A stretch of DNA of 64,000 nucleotides from a virus. Position numbers and translations under genes: made by a program. The DNA lies in the IMG/VR virus record IMGVR_UViG_3300010413_000039, positions 1 through 64,000 of that record. One strand, 5' to 3'. Shown here piece by piece: positions 52,405 to 58,803 of this stretch (position 1 is its first letter; each line of letters opens with the position of its first letter). The notes below the pieces were generated by a model. It saw only the letters and a list, made by a program, of their open reading frames with translations, searched no databases and was not told the origin of the DNA.

Positions 52405-52654
52405 CATCATCTTCCATCCCGAACATATTAGAGAAACATGTACCGCATATGCCAGTCATCATCAGTTCCCTATTATCACGAGAGACATAGGGGAATGCTG
52501 TCTGGATATGCATTCCGTTGTGATAGTTGTATAGATCACGGGCGTTGATGGTGATGTCGGTCACACTGCCACAGTCCACACATTTGCAGTGGAATGTGTA
52601 CTCATGATCTGGTTCATATGTTTCATCATAAGGTTGTGTTAAGAAATGTTGCAT
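52388..52654 (-). CDS. Small zinc-finger protein (88 aa)
   Basis: ATG 52654 follows ACGGAGGATAAT; the ATG at 52672 touches the -10 and cannot be transcribed. CKCVDCGSVT ... CGTCFSN supply zinc ligands. Acidic end (MEDDDADLF). No family. Confidence 0.6.
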   Translation of the reverse strand: MQHFLTQPYDETYEPDHEYTFHCKCVDCGSVTDITINARDLYNYHNGMHIQTAFPYVSRDNRELMMTGICGTCFSNMFGMEDDDADLF

Positions 52655-52672
52655 ATTATCCTCCGTACTCAT

Positions 52673-52716
52673 ATTATACCATAAACCAATCCCCCAAACA
52701 TTAATGTTAGCTTAGA
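52673..52716 (-). promoter_or_regulatory. Type B promoter
   Basis: Minus strand: TCTAAGC (52716-52710), ATTAATG (52705-52699), then GGGGGATTGG, TATAAT (52678-52673). Overlaps the end of the upstream gene. Confidence 0.75.
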
Positions 52717-53126
52717 GAGGGGTATACGTCCTCAAAGTAATCTACCCAACCTTCCATGATGTTTGCGCTCTTCTCCGCATATCCACTAACTACTGCACAG
52801 ATCAGGGTACGTACCATATGGTTGTCCTTAGACAGATATTCATCACACAACTGCTGGAATGCCTTCCGAGAAAATCTGCTGGTGCTCTTCACACCACAGT
52901 ATACCCCATCAGTGGGTACATACTCTCTAACCATGTCACTGTATGTCATTGGCTGGACTGACAGGTAGTACCCACGTTCTACGTCCTTACCTGTAAAGTA
53001 ATTATATCCCCCCAAATTATAATACATTTTCACTTCCATAGCGTTAACCTTTGGCAAACCATCTGCCTGCAGGATAATGCTATTCTCAAACTTATTATTG
53101 ATTTTCTTTATAATTTCGCCTATCAT
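52707..53126 (-). CDS. Protein of unknown function (139 aa)
   Basis: GAAAGGACACAGATACT precedes ATG. Sequence MIGEIIKKINNKFENSIILQ ... with CGVKSTSRFSRKAFQQLCDE. Alpha/beta, no known motif. Confidence 0.6.
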   Translation of the reverse strand: MIGEIIKKINNKFENSIILQADGLPKVNAMEVKMYYNLGGYNYFTGKDVERGYYLSVQPMTYSDMVREYVPTDGVYCGVKSTSRFSRKAFQQLCDEYLSKDNHMVRTLICAVVSGYAEKSANIMEGWVDYFEDVYPSLS

Positions 53127-53169
53127 AGTATCTGTGTCCTTTCCTCAGAATAAATCGCTAAAATGTGCC

Positions 53170-53769
53170 TTATTTTCTAATTTCAAAGGGCTTATCCCAC
53201 TTACCTACACCAGTGTGTAACCAGTAGTTTGTGCAGAAGTAATCTACCATAGGATCACTCTTATCCCACCTGTAATACAGTGCTATGGTATATACCAGTT
53301 CCATCAGTGCACGTCCTCTTGCAGTAAGACGATACTCATTCTTAGGGTAATAGTGATTGGTCTGCATATAATGATCGCTCTCATTCATGCAAACCTCATA
53401 CGGTGCAGACATCAGGTATACATTAATGCAGTCAGTCCCTGATCCTCTACCATCACGAGTCACTGAGAATTTAATGTCCTTTCCAAAGACGTATTTCAGG
53501 GTTGACCTGATCCATTTAACGATCTCATGTGCTGGCATTCCAGATACGGGTGTGCTGTGGATAACCTCTTCCCACCTGTCGTACTCTTCATCGAAATTAA
53601 CAGGATCGGATTCCCCGTCCTCATTAACTCTAATATGATGATAGTGCTCATATCTGAGCAGGGTATAGTTTGTTAACCTTACAGCATCATCATATCCCCC
53701 CTCAACGTCTACTTTGGTTTCCCCTAACTGATTATCATTTTCATCATACCACTTGATATTATATTTCAT
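53170..53769 (-). CDS. Protein of unknown function (199 aa)
   Basis: ATG 53769 follows TGGAGGCAGTC. One of the largest proteins of the right arm: an N-terminal beta domain (MKYNIKWYDENDNQLGETKV) and a middle with KFSVTRDGRGSGTDCINVYL, followed by a helical end. No family recognised. Confidence 0.6.
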   Translation of the reverse strand: MKYNIKWYDENDNQLGETKVDVEGGYDDAVRLTNYTLLRYEHYHHIRVNEDGESDPVNFDEEYDRWEEVIHSTPVSGMPAHEIVKWIRSTLKYVFGKDIKFSVTRDGRGSGTDCINVYLMSAPYEVCMNESDHYMQTNHYYPKNEYRLTARGRALMELVYTIALYYRWDKSDPMVDYFCTNYWLHTGVGKWDKPFEIRK

Positions 53770-53787
53770 GACTGCCTCCATACATAT

Positions 53788-53831
53788 ATTATATCACAAT
53801 AATGTCCCCCTAACATTAATGTGTGATTAGC
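53788..53831 (-). promoter_or_regulatory. Type B promoter
   Basis: Minus strand: GCTAATC (53831-53825), ATTAATG (53820-53814), TATAAT (53793-53788). GGGGGACATT lies between box 2 and the -10. Confidence 0.75.
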
Positions 53832-54075
53832 GCATCAACTCAAACTGAACAGTGATATTTCCACGAGTATCAAGATAAATTCCACTGAGCTTGCCGGTCA
53901 TTCGCTCACCAGCTACATCAAATGCATACGGACAGTCGCTGGCATATACCTTAAGGTTAAGGTAGCGGTTCTCTTCTGGTGCTGGTTCATTGACCTCAGT
54001 AGTATTAATCGCCAGAATGCTTTCCTTCCCTTTCTTCTCACTGTCAAATAAGACTTCCTCGATTATCAGTTTCAT
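53827..54075 (-). CDS. Small protein of unknown function (82 aa)
   Basis: ATGGAGGCACGCAG before ATG. Beta-rich, charged (MKLIIEEVLFDSEKKGKESI ... ). G/C-richer than its neighbours. No family. Confidence 0.6.
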   Translation of the reverse strand: MKLIIEEVLFDSEKKGKESILAINTTEVNEPAPEENRYLNLKVYASDCPYAFDVAGERMTGKLSGIYLDTRGNITVQFELMR

Positions 54076-54104
54076 CTGCGTGCCTCCATCTGTAAGATGT
54101 CTAC

Positions 54105-54165
54105 ATTATACTACGATCTGCAGGTTAAGCAAGAGTAAATTGATCACTCTCATGAAACATTAATG
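54105..54165 (-). promoter_or_regulatory. Type A promoter (boxes upstream of -35)
   Basis: Minus strand: CATTAAT (54165-54159), CATGAGA (54154-54148), -35 TTGCTT (54132-54127), 16 bases, TATAAT (54110-54105). Serves the 82-residue gene. Confidence 0.75.
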
Positions 54166-54167
54166 TT

Positions 54168-54183
54168 AGTACACATGTGTACT
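54168..54183. promoter_or_regulatory. 16-bp palindromic operator AGTACACATGTGTACT
   Basis: Identical to the site at 44828, placed 2 bases upstream of the first box of the type A promoter at 54105. Confidence 0.5.
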
Positions 54184-54478
54184 GGATAAATTGGATCAGC
54201 TTTATCGGATATATCCAGTCCGAAAAAGCTAACAAAGTAGACCAGGATTGTCGCATTAGTATGTGGATAAATCGGATCGGAGTAGTCCGAATTTATTCCA
54301 GGGGTGGATTATCATCTTCTTGGTCTCCTGGTCACACCACACAAGGGTCTGGTTATCATGCCACCTATACGGGCTGTTATGTGTGGTGGAGGACTACTGT
54401 CCCGTCCCCCACCATCTTTGGATTTCTCTCCGTTTACCTGATCCCGTTGCACTCTCCTTTTGTCTACTCCGTTCTTAT
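54184..54478 (-). ncRNA. Structured non-coding RNA, 'TAATCCACCC' family (about 295 nt)
   Basis: No coding frame fits on the minus strand, yet a strong promoter (54485) feeds exactly this segment, which ends before the next promoter. In minus orientation it contains GATGATAATCCACCC, then a hairpin with arms GGAATAAAT and ATTTATCC enclosing CGGAC/TCCG pairs, then GACAATCCTGGTC, and the 3' core TATCCGATAAAGCTGATCC. The same order is found near 58.7 kb, with compensating base changes in the hairpin. The 5' half has complementary GGTGG / CCACC segments. Confidence 0.6.
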
Positions 54479-54484
54479 GATACA

Positions 54485-54545
54485 ATTATACCAGATACCG
54501 GCAGACTGTCAAGGGTATCTGGTATGTTCTCATAAAACATTAATA
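54485..54545 (-). promoter_or_regulatory. Type A promoter with inverted repeat around the -35
   Basis: Minus strand: TATTAAT (54545-54539), TATGAGA (54534-54528), TTGACA (54512-54507), 16 bases, TATAAT (54490-54485). A perfect 12-bp inverted repeat, ATACCAGATACC (54488-54499) and GGTATCTGGTAT (54514-54525), flanks the -35, so a dimeric repressor could cover the promoter. Confidence 0.82.
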
Positions 54546-54884
54546 TAAGAATGATCTCTTTTCAACATGATCTATGCACAGATCGAGTGTATACCGTCTG
54601 ATCAGGTTATCATTAGAATCCCTGATCTCAGCACCAGTAACACCATCTTCTGTGTTCATTATAGTTTCAACTACCTTAAAGATCAGAGCAGGTGTAGCCA
54701 TATCACCACGAATGATAACGGTTTCCCCACTGGTAAAATAGATTGATGCTATCATCTGAATAGATGTTATGACTGGTTTATACCCACAGTCAAAGCAGTT
54801 CGTGTTCAGTGATCCCATCTGCCCACCACAGTGTGGACACTGTTCTGGCCAGCTTGTAATATTTCCATCTTTCCAGTTCGTCAT
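54540..54884 (-). CDS. Zinc-ribbon protein (114 aa)
   Basis: N-terminal CPHCGGQMGSLNTNCFDCGY is a clear zinc ribbon. Then a beta-rich domain (IASIYFTSGETVIIRGDMAT). Its ATG overlaps the stop of the basic protein upstream (ATGA). RBS AGAGAGGTAAGAA. Confidence 0.65.
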   Translation of the reverse strand: MTNWKDGNITSWPEQCPHCGGQMGSLNTNCFDCGYKPVITSIQMIASIYFTSGETVIIRGDMATPALIFKVVETIMNTEDGVTGAEIRDSNDNLIRRYTLDLCIDHVEKRSFLY

Positions 54885-55009
54885 TTCTTACCTCTCTTTA
54901 CCTGTTCCTGCTGGATAATGAATACAGATTTGCTGTCTACCTGCATACCACGCTTACGCTTGCGTTTCTGTTCTCGTTTCTCTGATTTATATTCTGATCG
55001 TGTTCTCAT
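54881..55009 (-). CDS. Very basic 42-residue protein
   Basis: Reads MRTRSEYKSEKREQKRKRKR, then GMQVDSKSVFIIQQEQVKRG and KK. Joined to both neighbours by ATGA overlaps, which makes it a credible coupled gene despite its size. Strong positive charge suggests RNA or DNA binding. Confidence 0.6.
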   Translation of the reverse strand: MRTRSEYKSEKREQKRKRKRGMQVDSKSVFIIQQEQVKRGKK

Positions 55010-55347
55010 GATACCTTTGCCTCAAACTCCAAGATATTTCTGGTGTCATAGGTGTTTCCAGTTGAGTGTATATCACTCTCAAAAGCTATCTTGCCTTCAC
55101 GATATCCCATGTGAATCTCAGTGATCCCGTCCAGATCAACGTTTCCAAAGATACCGTGTCTCATGATAACATTAAATGATGGTGGTTTGATCTCACGATG
55201 ACCATATACACTGTAGTTATCATAAGGATGCTGGCTGTGAAGAACATCTAAAGCCTCAGCCAGATTGTCAGCCTGAATCTCTTCAAGCGAAACATGGACT
55301 ATCTCAACCCCATCTGTGAAAGCTACAGCTAAAATGTATGTGTTCAT
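55006..55347 (-). CDS. Protein of unknown function (113 aa)
   Basis: AGGAGGCACACAT before ATG. Beta-rich N-terminus (MNTYILAVAFTDGVEIVHVS), later GYREGKIAFESDIHSTGNTY. First of a three-gene coupled operon from promoter 55377. No family. Confidence 0.6.
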   Translation of the reverse strand: MNTYILAVAFTDGVEIVHVSLEEIQADNLAEALDVLHSQHPYDNYSVYGHREIKPPSFNVIMRHGIFGNVDLDGITEIHMGYREGKIAFESDIHSTGNTYDTRNILEFEAKVS

Positions 55348-55376
55348 ATGTGTGCCTCCTGTATCGTTATATGTGT

Positions 55377-55437
55377 ATTATAACAGAAAAACCCCTGATG
55401 TCAAGAGCTATCAGGGGTTTCTCATGTTGCTCTAATG
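55377..55437 (-). promoter_or_regulatory. Type A promoter with inverted repeat around the -35
   Basis: Minus strand: CATTAGA (55437-55431), CATGAGA (55426-55420), TTGACA (55404-55399), 16 bases, TATAAT (55382-55377). AAACCCCTGA (55389-55398) and TCAGGGGTTT (55411-55420) form a 10-bp inverted repeat across the -35; it could also act as terminator for the RNA arriving from upstream. Confidence 0.82.
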
Positions 55438-55616
55438 TTAGCGGAGGCGGTCTAACACTAGACAATAGGGTCTTATGGTTTGCGTTCAGTCTCCCTAACT
55501 TACCATGAGCTAGATCATCAACAGCCTACATAAGACCCTGATCTGACGTGCGCCCACCAGCACACACTCTCCTATCGAGTGGATTTGTCGTCAACGTGCA
55601 CCCTATTGGTCAGTCC

Positions 55617-56006
55617 TAGCACTGCAGGGACTCGAACCCTGTCAGTCAGTGTGCACTCCCACAACACAGGATACCAGCCTGTGTTCACAGAGATTTTATG
55701 AGCATTCAGGGGAATGTGAGAGTTTATCTCGTCAGGTTACAAACAAGGGTGTGGTATACTCCGAGTCTATCTGACATATAGGGTAGGATTTCACTAAAAC
55801 AGGCTTACCACACTTCCCTGCAAATGTCCTCCAGCCTTCCATTCCCCTGATTGCCCATAATTCTAGTTCTAGGGTCTGACTCTCACACCTGTACATGGTG
55901 ATCGGTAGTAGTGTACTTACAAGTTGGGTCATGCCAACCTAGGATTTACACTTTATCTGCACTCTTCCTATCTAATGCGAGTCACCTACTTGAGTCATTC
56001 AGTGCT
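55617..56006 (-). ncRNA. tRNA-like (acceptor plus T-arm) closure of a 390-nt domain
   Basis: Minus strand: AGCACTG (56006-56000) pairs with CAGTGCT (55624-55618). The 3' half is preceded directly by a perfect T arm, CAGGG-TTCGAGT-CCCTG (55641-55625). This is the arrangement of a tRNA or tmRNA, but with about 350 bases between acceptor and T arm. An arm ACAGG-CTGGTAT-CCTGT lies shortly before the T arm. tmRNA signature bases (GATTCGAC after the acceptor, G-U third pair) are absent, so it is called tRNA-like only. Confidence 0.55.
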
Positions 56007-56196
56007 ATCTAGAAATCTCTATGCTGTCCTGCAGTACAGTATAGTGTGTTTGTGAGACAGGTTGTACTGACCTGTATGTATCTCAGAGGCGAGTCGGACA
56101 TTTCATTCTAATTAGTCCTTGAATTTCTTATGTGGCATCCCGCTTTTACACCATCCCTGCTGACAGCAGGTAAACTTTTGAACCGCAAACCTCGGC

Positions 56197-56317
56197 GGAC
56201 GGTGGTGGGATTCAAACCCACAACCTCCCATCTTTCCCTAGTGTTGATCAGACACTTTCCGAGGATGATCAATCCTCTACAGGATCATGAGTGCTCTACC
56301 AGTTGAGCTACACCGCC
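56197..56317 (-). ncRNA. tRNA-like domain with 55-nt insertion in place of the anticodon loop
   Basis: Minus strand: acceptor GGCGGTG (56317-56311) with CACCGTC (56204-56198); D arm GCTC-AACTGGTA-GAGC; anticodon-type stem CTCAT with ATGGG; variable AGGTT; T arm GTGGG-TTTGAAT-CCCAC. Everything is standard tRNA length except the anticodon loop, where 55 bases replace 7. The insert holds AGTGT-CTGATCA-ACACT, itself like an anticodon arm, and an ATCC/GGAT hairpin. It may be a decoded-out tRNA serving as an RNA end structure, or a tRNA with an unusual intron. Confidence 0.6.
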
Positions 56318-56394
56318 ATATTATTTGAGGTTCATTCCAGTGATCAAATCTGGATTGTAAGATTCATATTCAGTTGTTAAGGTTCGATGTTATA

Positions 56395-56454
56395 ATTATA
56401 CTACAATTTCTTTGTTTGTCAAGGGTATTTCGTGTTTCTAATCTTACATTAATA
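56395..56454 (-). promoter_or_regulatory. Type A promoter for the 950-nt RNA
   Basis: Minus strand: TATTAAT (56454-56448), GATTAGA (56443-56437), TTGACA (56422-56417), 16 bases, TATAAT (56400-56395). Confidence 0.82.
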
Positions 56455-56913
56455 TCGTGGGACTTTCACCCACATGGTGGGACTTTCCCACCAGTATTAT
56501 TCTTTACCTGTCCATTGGATTTAGTCCTCCAGTGAGACACATATTTTATCTGGATGGTCTCACGCTGTCCAGTGATTATCTTCTACACTCTTGGGGGCAT
56601 TCTACGTCACAGCCATTGTAGACATCGGTCTTTGGCTATCGGCTGTCTGACCTGCCCCCAAGAGGGCAGAAAATCTCAGGCTATTGTGATCTCTCGGACA
56701 CTTATCACCTTACTTAGCTGGTCGGTCGTTTCCACTACCAGTACCTGAAATATTCTGTTGTTAAGGTTCTGACAGAACCCCTCCAGTCTTAGTGCCTAGT
56801 GTAGGTCTAGTGGGTCTTCGAGTCTCGCTCTACTTGCCTCACCGCTCACTACCTGTTATGGTAGGTGCACATTGGCTGGACTGCCTACTCAGAATGTTAA
56901 GGTTCTGTCTTAT
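56455..56913 (-). ncRNA. Second structured RNA (about 460 nt)
   Basis: From the type A promoter at 56920 to the boxes of the next promoter there is no gene. The minus strand begins AGAACCTTAACA, as does the 950-nt RNA; a third copy lies at 56769. A perfect 10-bp pairing CTTGGGGGCA/TGCCCCCAAG joins 56662-56653 with 56599-56590 as inverted repeats. The 3' end has two tandem GAAA-loop hairpins (56492-56476 and 56473-56457), both with GTGGG/CCCAC-type stems. GGTTCTGTCAGAACC forms another hairpin. Confidence 0.6.
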
Positions 56914-56919
56914 GTCACT

Positions 56920-56979
56920 ATTATAGCATGTTTCAGATATTTGTCAAGGGTTTTAAGGTGTTCTCATGAAACATTAATG
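56920..56979 (-). promoter_or_regulatory. Type A promoter for the 460-nt RNA (three boxes)
   Basis: Minus strand: CATTAAT (56979-56973), CATGAGA (56968-56962), CTTAAAA (56957-56951), TTGACA (56947-56942), 16 bases, TATAAT (56925-56920). The three boxes are exactly 11 bp apart. Confidence 0.85.
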
Positions 56980-57237
56980 TTAGGGTGTTACCCCTATTAC
57001 CCCTATTAAACACTGCTCACCACCTTGGCATGGAAAGCCAAACACAGGTTCATTGCCAACAACGTGGTTTCTGATGTCGTTTAAGTATACCTTATAAGTA
57101 CAGACTGTATCACCTATCTCACCACCAGTGCAGGTGTCGGTCAACGGATTCGACCCTGCATCCACAGGTTGTACAGCCACCAACAACATTACCACACCTA
57201 CCACCAGCACTACCAGAATAAGCACAACGGTTTTCAT
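56980..57237 (-). CDS. Small secreted or membrane-anchored protein (85 aa)
   Basis: AAAAGGAGTCAATC before ATG. Signal-type N-terminus (MKTVVLILVVLVVGVVMLLV AVQPVDA cleavage site), then a short Cys-rich exported domain (CTGGEIGDTVCTYKV ... FPCQGGEQCLIG). It may modify the host surface, for example in superinfection exclusion; unproven. Confidence 0.6.
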   Translation of the reverse strand: MKTVVLILVVLVVGVVMLLVAVQPVDAGSNPLTDTCTGGEIGDTVCTYKVYLNDIRNHVVGNEPVFGFPCQGGEQCLIGVIGVTP

Positions 57238-57479
57238 GATTGACTCCTTTTAATCTTCTCTATTAGAGTATTAACTGTTATACATACCGACATGAATTGA
57301 CCTACTTCTACAGGATACTCATAATAAATAGTATGCTCTTCACTTTCATATGGTTCTTTATATGAGAATGTTAATCCAGTAGAGTCAAACTCCATACTAA
57401 CGTAGTAGCCACTATCGTTAATATACATTAACTTTTCTGTTAGCACAGACACACATTGACTAGTAGTTGCCATCCACAT
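57234..57479 (-). CDS. Small protein of unknown function (81 aa)
   Basis: GGAGGTTTCTA before ATG 57479. Beta-rich (YINDSGYYVSMEFDSTGLTF). Ends with an ATGA overlap onto the next gene. No family. Confidence 0.6.
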   Translation of the reverse strand: MWMATTSQCVSVLTEKLMYINDSGYYVSMEFDSTGLTFSYKEPYESEEHTIYYEYPVEVGQFMSVCITVNTLIEKIKRSQS

Positions 57480-57533
57480 TAGAAACCTCCATAAAATAGG
57501 ATCAATAAGGTGGGATTTCTCCCACCTGTAATA

Positions 57534-57950
57534 TTAGATGTATCGTTGCAGTTTTATTTCGCCACTGTCAACCATCTGTGAGATTTTCTGAGCAGTCTCA
57601 ACAGCCTGTCGGTTTCTGTCGTCAGCGTATTGCTGTTCTGCCAGTCCACAGATAATCCCCAAGCAGAAGTTGACAGCCAGCCCCTGCAGTGTCCTGTGAG
57701 TACCTCGCAACCTTAACCCGATCTGTACACCCTCTCCGAAATTCTTTCCTCCGCTGTTCAACCAGTCATCAAACAGACGGGTAAACCGATTGGTTGTGAG
57801 TGCCCTCTTTAGGCTAAAGGTGCTGATTTCTACATACTCGCCGGTCTCGTATCCAGTCTCAACTTCCCACTTTGAGTCCGCTACCCACTCTCTGAGGTCT
57901 ACCCGTTCCTTCTCGAGTCTCTCTTTAATCCTGTCTACATAGATGTTCAT
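57534..57950 (-). CDS. Helical protein of unknown function (138 aa)
   Basis: ACGGAGGCACAAACGA before ATG. Strongly helical and basic (MNIYVDRIKERLEKERVDLR; FTRLFDDWLNSGGKNFGEGV). G/C-rich codons compared with its neighbours suggest a different origin. First gene after promoter 57982. Confidence 0.6.
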   Translation of the reverse strand: MNIYVDRIKERLEKERVDLREWVADSKWEVETGYETGEYVEISTFSLKRALTTNRFTRLFDDWLNSGGKNFGEGVQIGLRLRGTHRTLQGLAVNFCLGIICGLAEQQYADDRNRQAVETAQKISQMVDSGEIKLQRYI

Positions 57951-57981
57951 TCGTTTGTGCCTCCGTTTCTAAGATGTCCTC

Positions 57982-58042
57982 ATTATATCAGGTTATAGTA
58001 TCCTGTCAATAGTATTTTAGGTATTCTCATAATTCTTTAATG
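57982..58042 (-). promoter_or_regulatory. Type A promoter
   Basis: Minus strand: CATTAAA (58042-58036), TATGAGA (58031-58025), CTAAAAT-like third box, TTGACA (58009-58004), 16 bases, TATAAT (57987-57982). Confidence 0.82.
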
Positions 58043-58212
58043 TGGGTGGTGGGCTACAAATTCCCGTCTCTTTTATCACTCACGTGGAGAGGCTTACAAC
58101 CCTCTCAGGACTTTACACCGACACCTGCCACCTAGTAGTGTTCTCAGGTACACTGCCACCTGTACCGCAGGGTCTTGACGTAGGGTCTCCGATATGTCCC
58201 TACACCACCCAC
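58042..58212 (-). ncRNA. Structured 3' region closed by a 10-bp stem
   Basis: GTGGGTGGTG on the minus strand (58212-58203) pairs perfectly with CACCACCCAC (58051-58042), closing 150 bases that contain no gene and several GC-rich complementary pieces (GGAGAGG-type, GGTGGCAG repeated twice). It lies after the gene at 58220 and may be its 3' untranslated structure or a separate small RNA. Confidence 0.5.
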
Positions 58213-58219
58213 ACTCCAG

Positions 58220-58480
58220 CTATACAACACCTACAAATACAAACCCTCTTCCTACACAGTCTACTGCAGTCTCATGCACTGGTCTCTCAGTCTCGTGGTG
58301 TCCCTCGCACCACACCCCAAAGCATGAATGCTCTACAGTATGAGAACCGTCACCGTTCATTCTGATTCTCACAGTGTCGGGTGTGTCTCCGCACACCTCC
58401 CACTTGGCAACCCTACCAGACCACGCTCGATTCTCTTCATCATTCATTGCTCGCATGTTCCTAGTCCAGTTGTGCCTCAT
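58220..58480 (-). CDS. Small protein of unknown function (86 aa)
   Basis: CGGAGGCGAAA before ATG supports the start. MRHNWTRNMRAMNDEENRAW ... a basic, Trp/His-rich protein with a Cys pair. Composition differs from the AT-rich neighbours. No family. Confidence 0.55.
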   Translation of the reverse strand: MRHNWTRNMRAMNDEENRAWSGRVAKWEVCGDTPDTVRIRMNGDGSHTVEHSCFGVWCEGHHETERPVHETAVDCVGRGFVFVGVV

Positions 58481-58509
58481 TTTCGCCTCCGTGTTCCTGT
58501 TATGTCTAC

Positions 58510-58569
58510 ATTATAACACATTATAGAATGTTGTCAAGTGTTTTAAGCCTCTCTAATCAAACATTAATC
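58510..58569 (-). promoter_or_regulatory. Type A promoter (three boxes)
   Basis: Minus strand: GATTAAT (58569-58563), GATTAGA (58558-58552), CTTAAAA (58547-58541), TTGACA (58537-58532), 16 bases, TATAAT (58515-58510). Boxes exactly 11 bp apart. Confidence 0.85.
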
Positions 58570-58573
58570 TTTC

Positions 58574-58589
58574 AGTACACATGTATACT
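58574..58589. promoter_or_regulatory. Palindromic operator AGTACACATGTATACT
   Basis: One base from perfect symmetry; lies 4 bases upstream of the first box of the promoter at 58510, the same arrangement as at 54168. Confidence 0.45.
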
Positions 58590-58797
58590 TGACAAATCAG
58601 ACCAGCTTTATCCGATAAAGATTGTCCACAAATAGGATCGAAATAGTCCAGGATTGTGCCGGCGTGCATGTGGACAAACTGGATAGGATTAGTCCGAATA
58701 GTTTGCAGGGGTGGATTACCTTCCTTGCATTGCCTGTGGTCGATTTGCCTGGGATGCTGGTTTCTTCTTCACCAGTCTGGAAGTGTGTCTGTCTTAT
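58590..58797 (-). ncRNA. Structured non-coding RNA, 'TAATCCACCC' family (about 208 nt)
   Basis: Driven by the promoter at 58804; no gene fits. Minus strand order: GGTAATCCACCCC, hairpin GCAAACT/AGTTTGTCC (where the 54-kb copy has GAATAAAT/ATTTATCC, so both arms changed together), CACAATCCTGG, then TATCGGATAAAGCTGGTC and GATTTGTC. It ends just before the palindrome and boxes of the next promoter, as at 54 kb. Confidence 0.6.
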
Positions 58798-58803
58798 GAT
58801 CTA

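Larger units (their letters stand above)
55438..56388 (-). ncRNA. Large ornate structured RNA (about 950 nt) with two tRNA-like domains
   Basis: A type A promoter (56395) reads into 950 bases with no plausible gene, rich in complementary segments. On the minus strand: a tRNA-like domain at 56317-56197, the hairpin CCTGC-TGTCA-GCAGG (56170-56156), a second tRNA-like closure 56006-55617, GTGTGGTA (55813-55806) with TACCACAC (55756-55749), and CATAAGACCCT/AGGGTCTTATG (55539-55529 with 55477-55467) near the 3' end. It begins with GAACCTTAAC, like the RNA at 56913. Large phage RNAs of this kind (GOLLD, ROOL) are known and often lie near or contain tRNA sequences, but I cannot match this one to either. 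Confidence 0.65.

Noticed and set aside
54177-54548. Plus-strand gene of 123 codons
   Set aside because: It would cross two minus-strand promoters and the structured repeat, has no binding site and an odd composition; treated as a chance frame.
55732-55932. 66-codon minus-strand frame inside the 950-nt RNA
   Set aside because: No Shine-Dalgarno; the sequence is dominated by paired RNA segments such as GTGTGGTA/TACCACAC.
55617-56006. tmRNA gene
   Set aside because: The acceptor/T-arm geometry fits, but the conserved 5' GATTCGAC region, the G-U acceptor pair and an Ala-type tag frame are not found. Kept only as tRNA-like.
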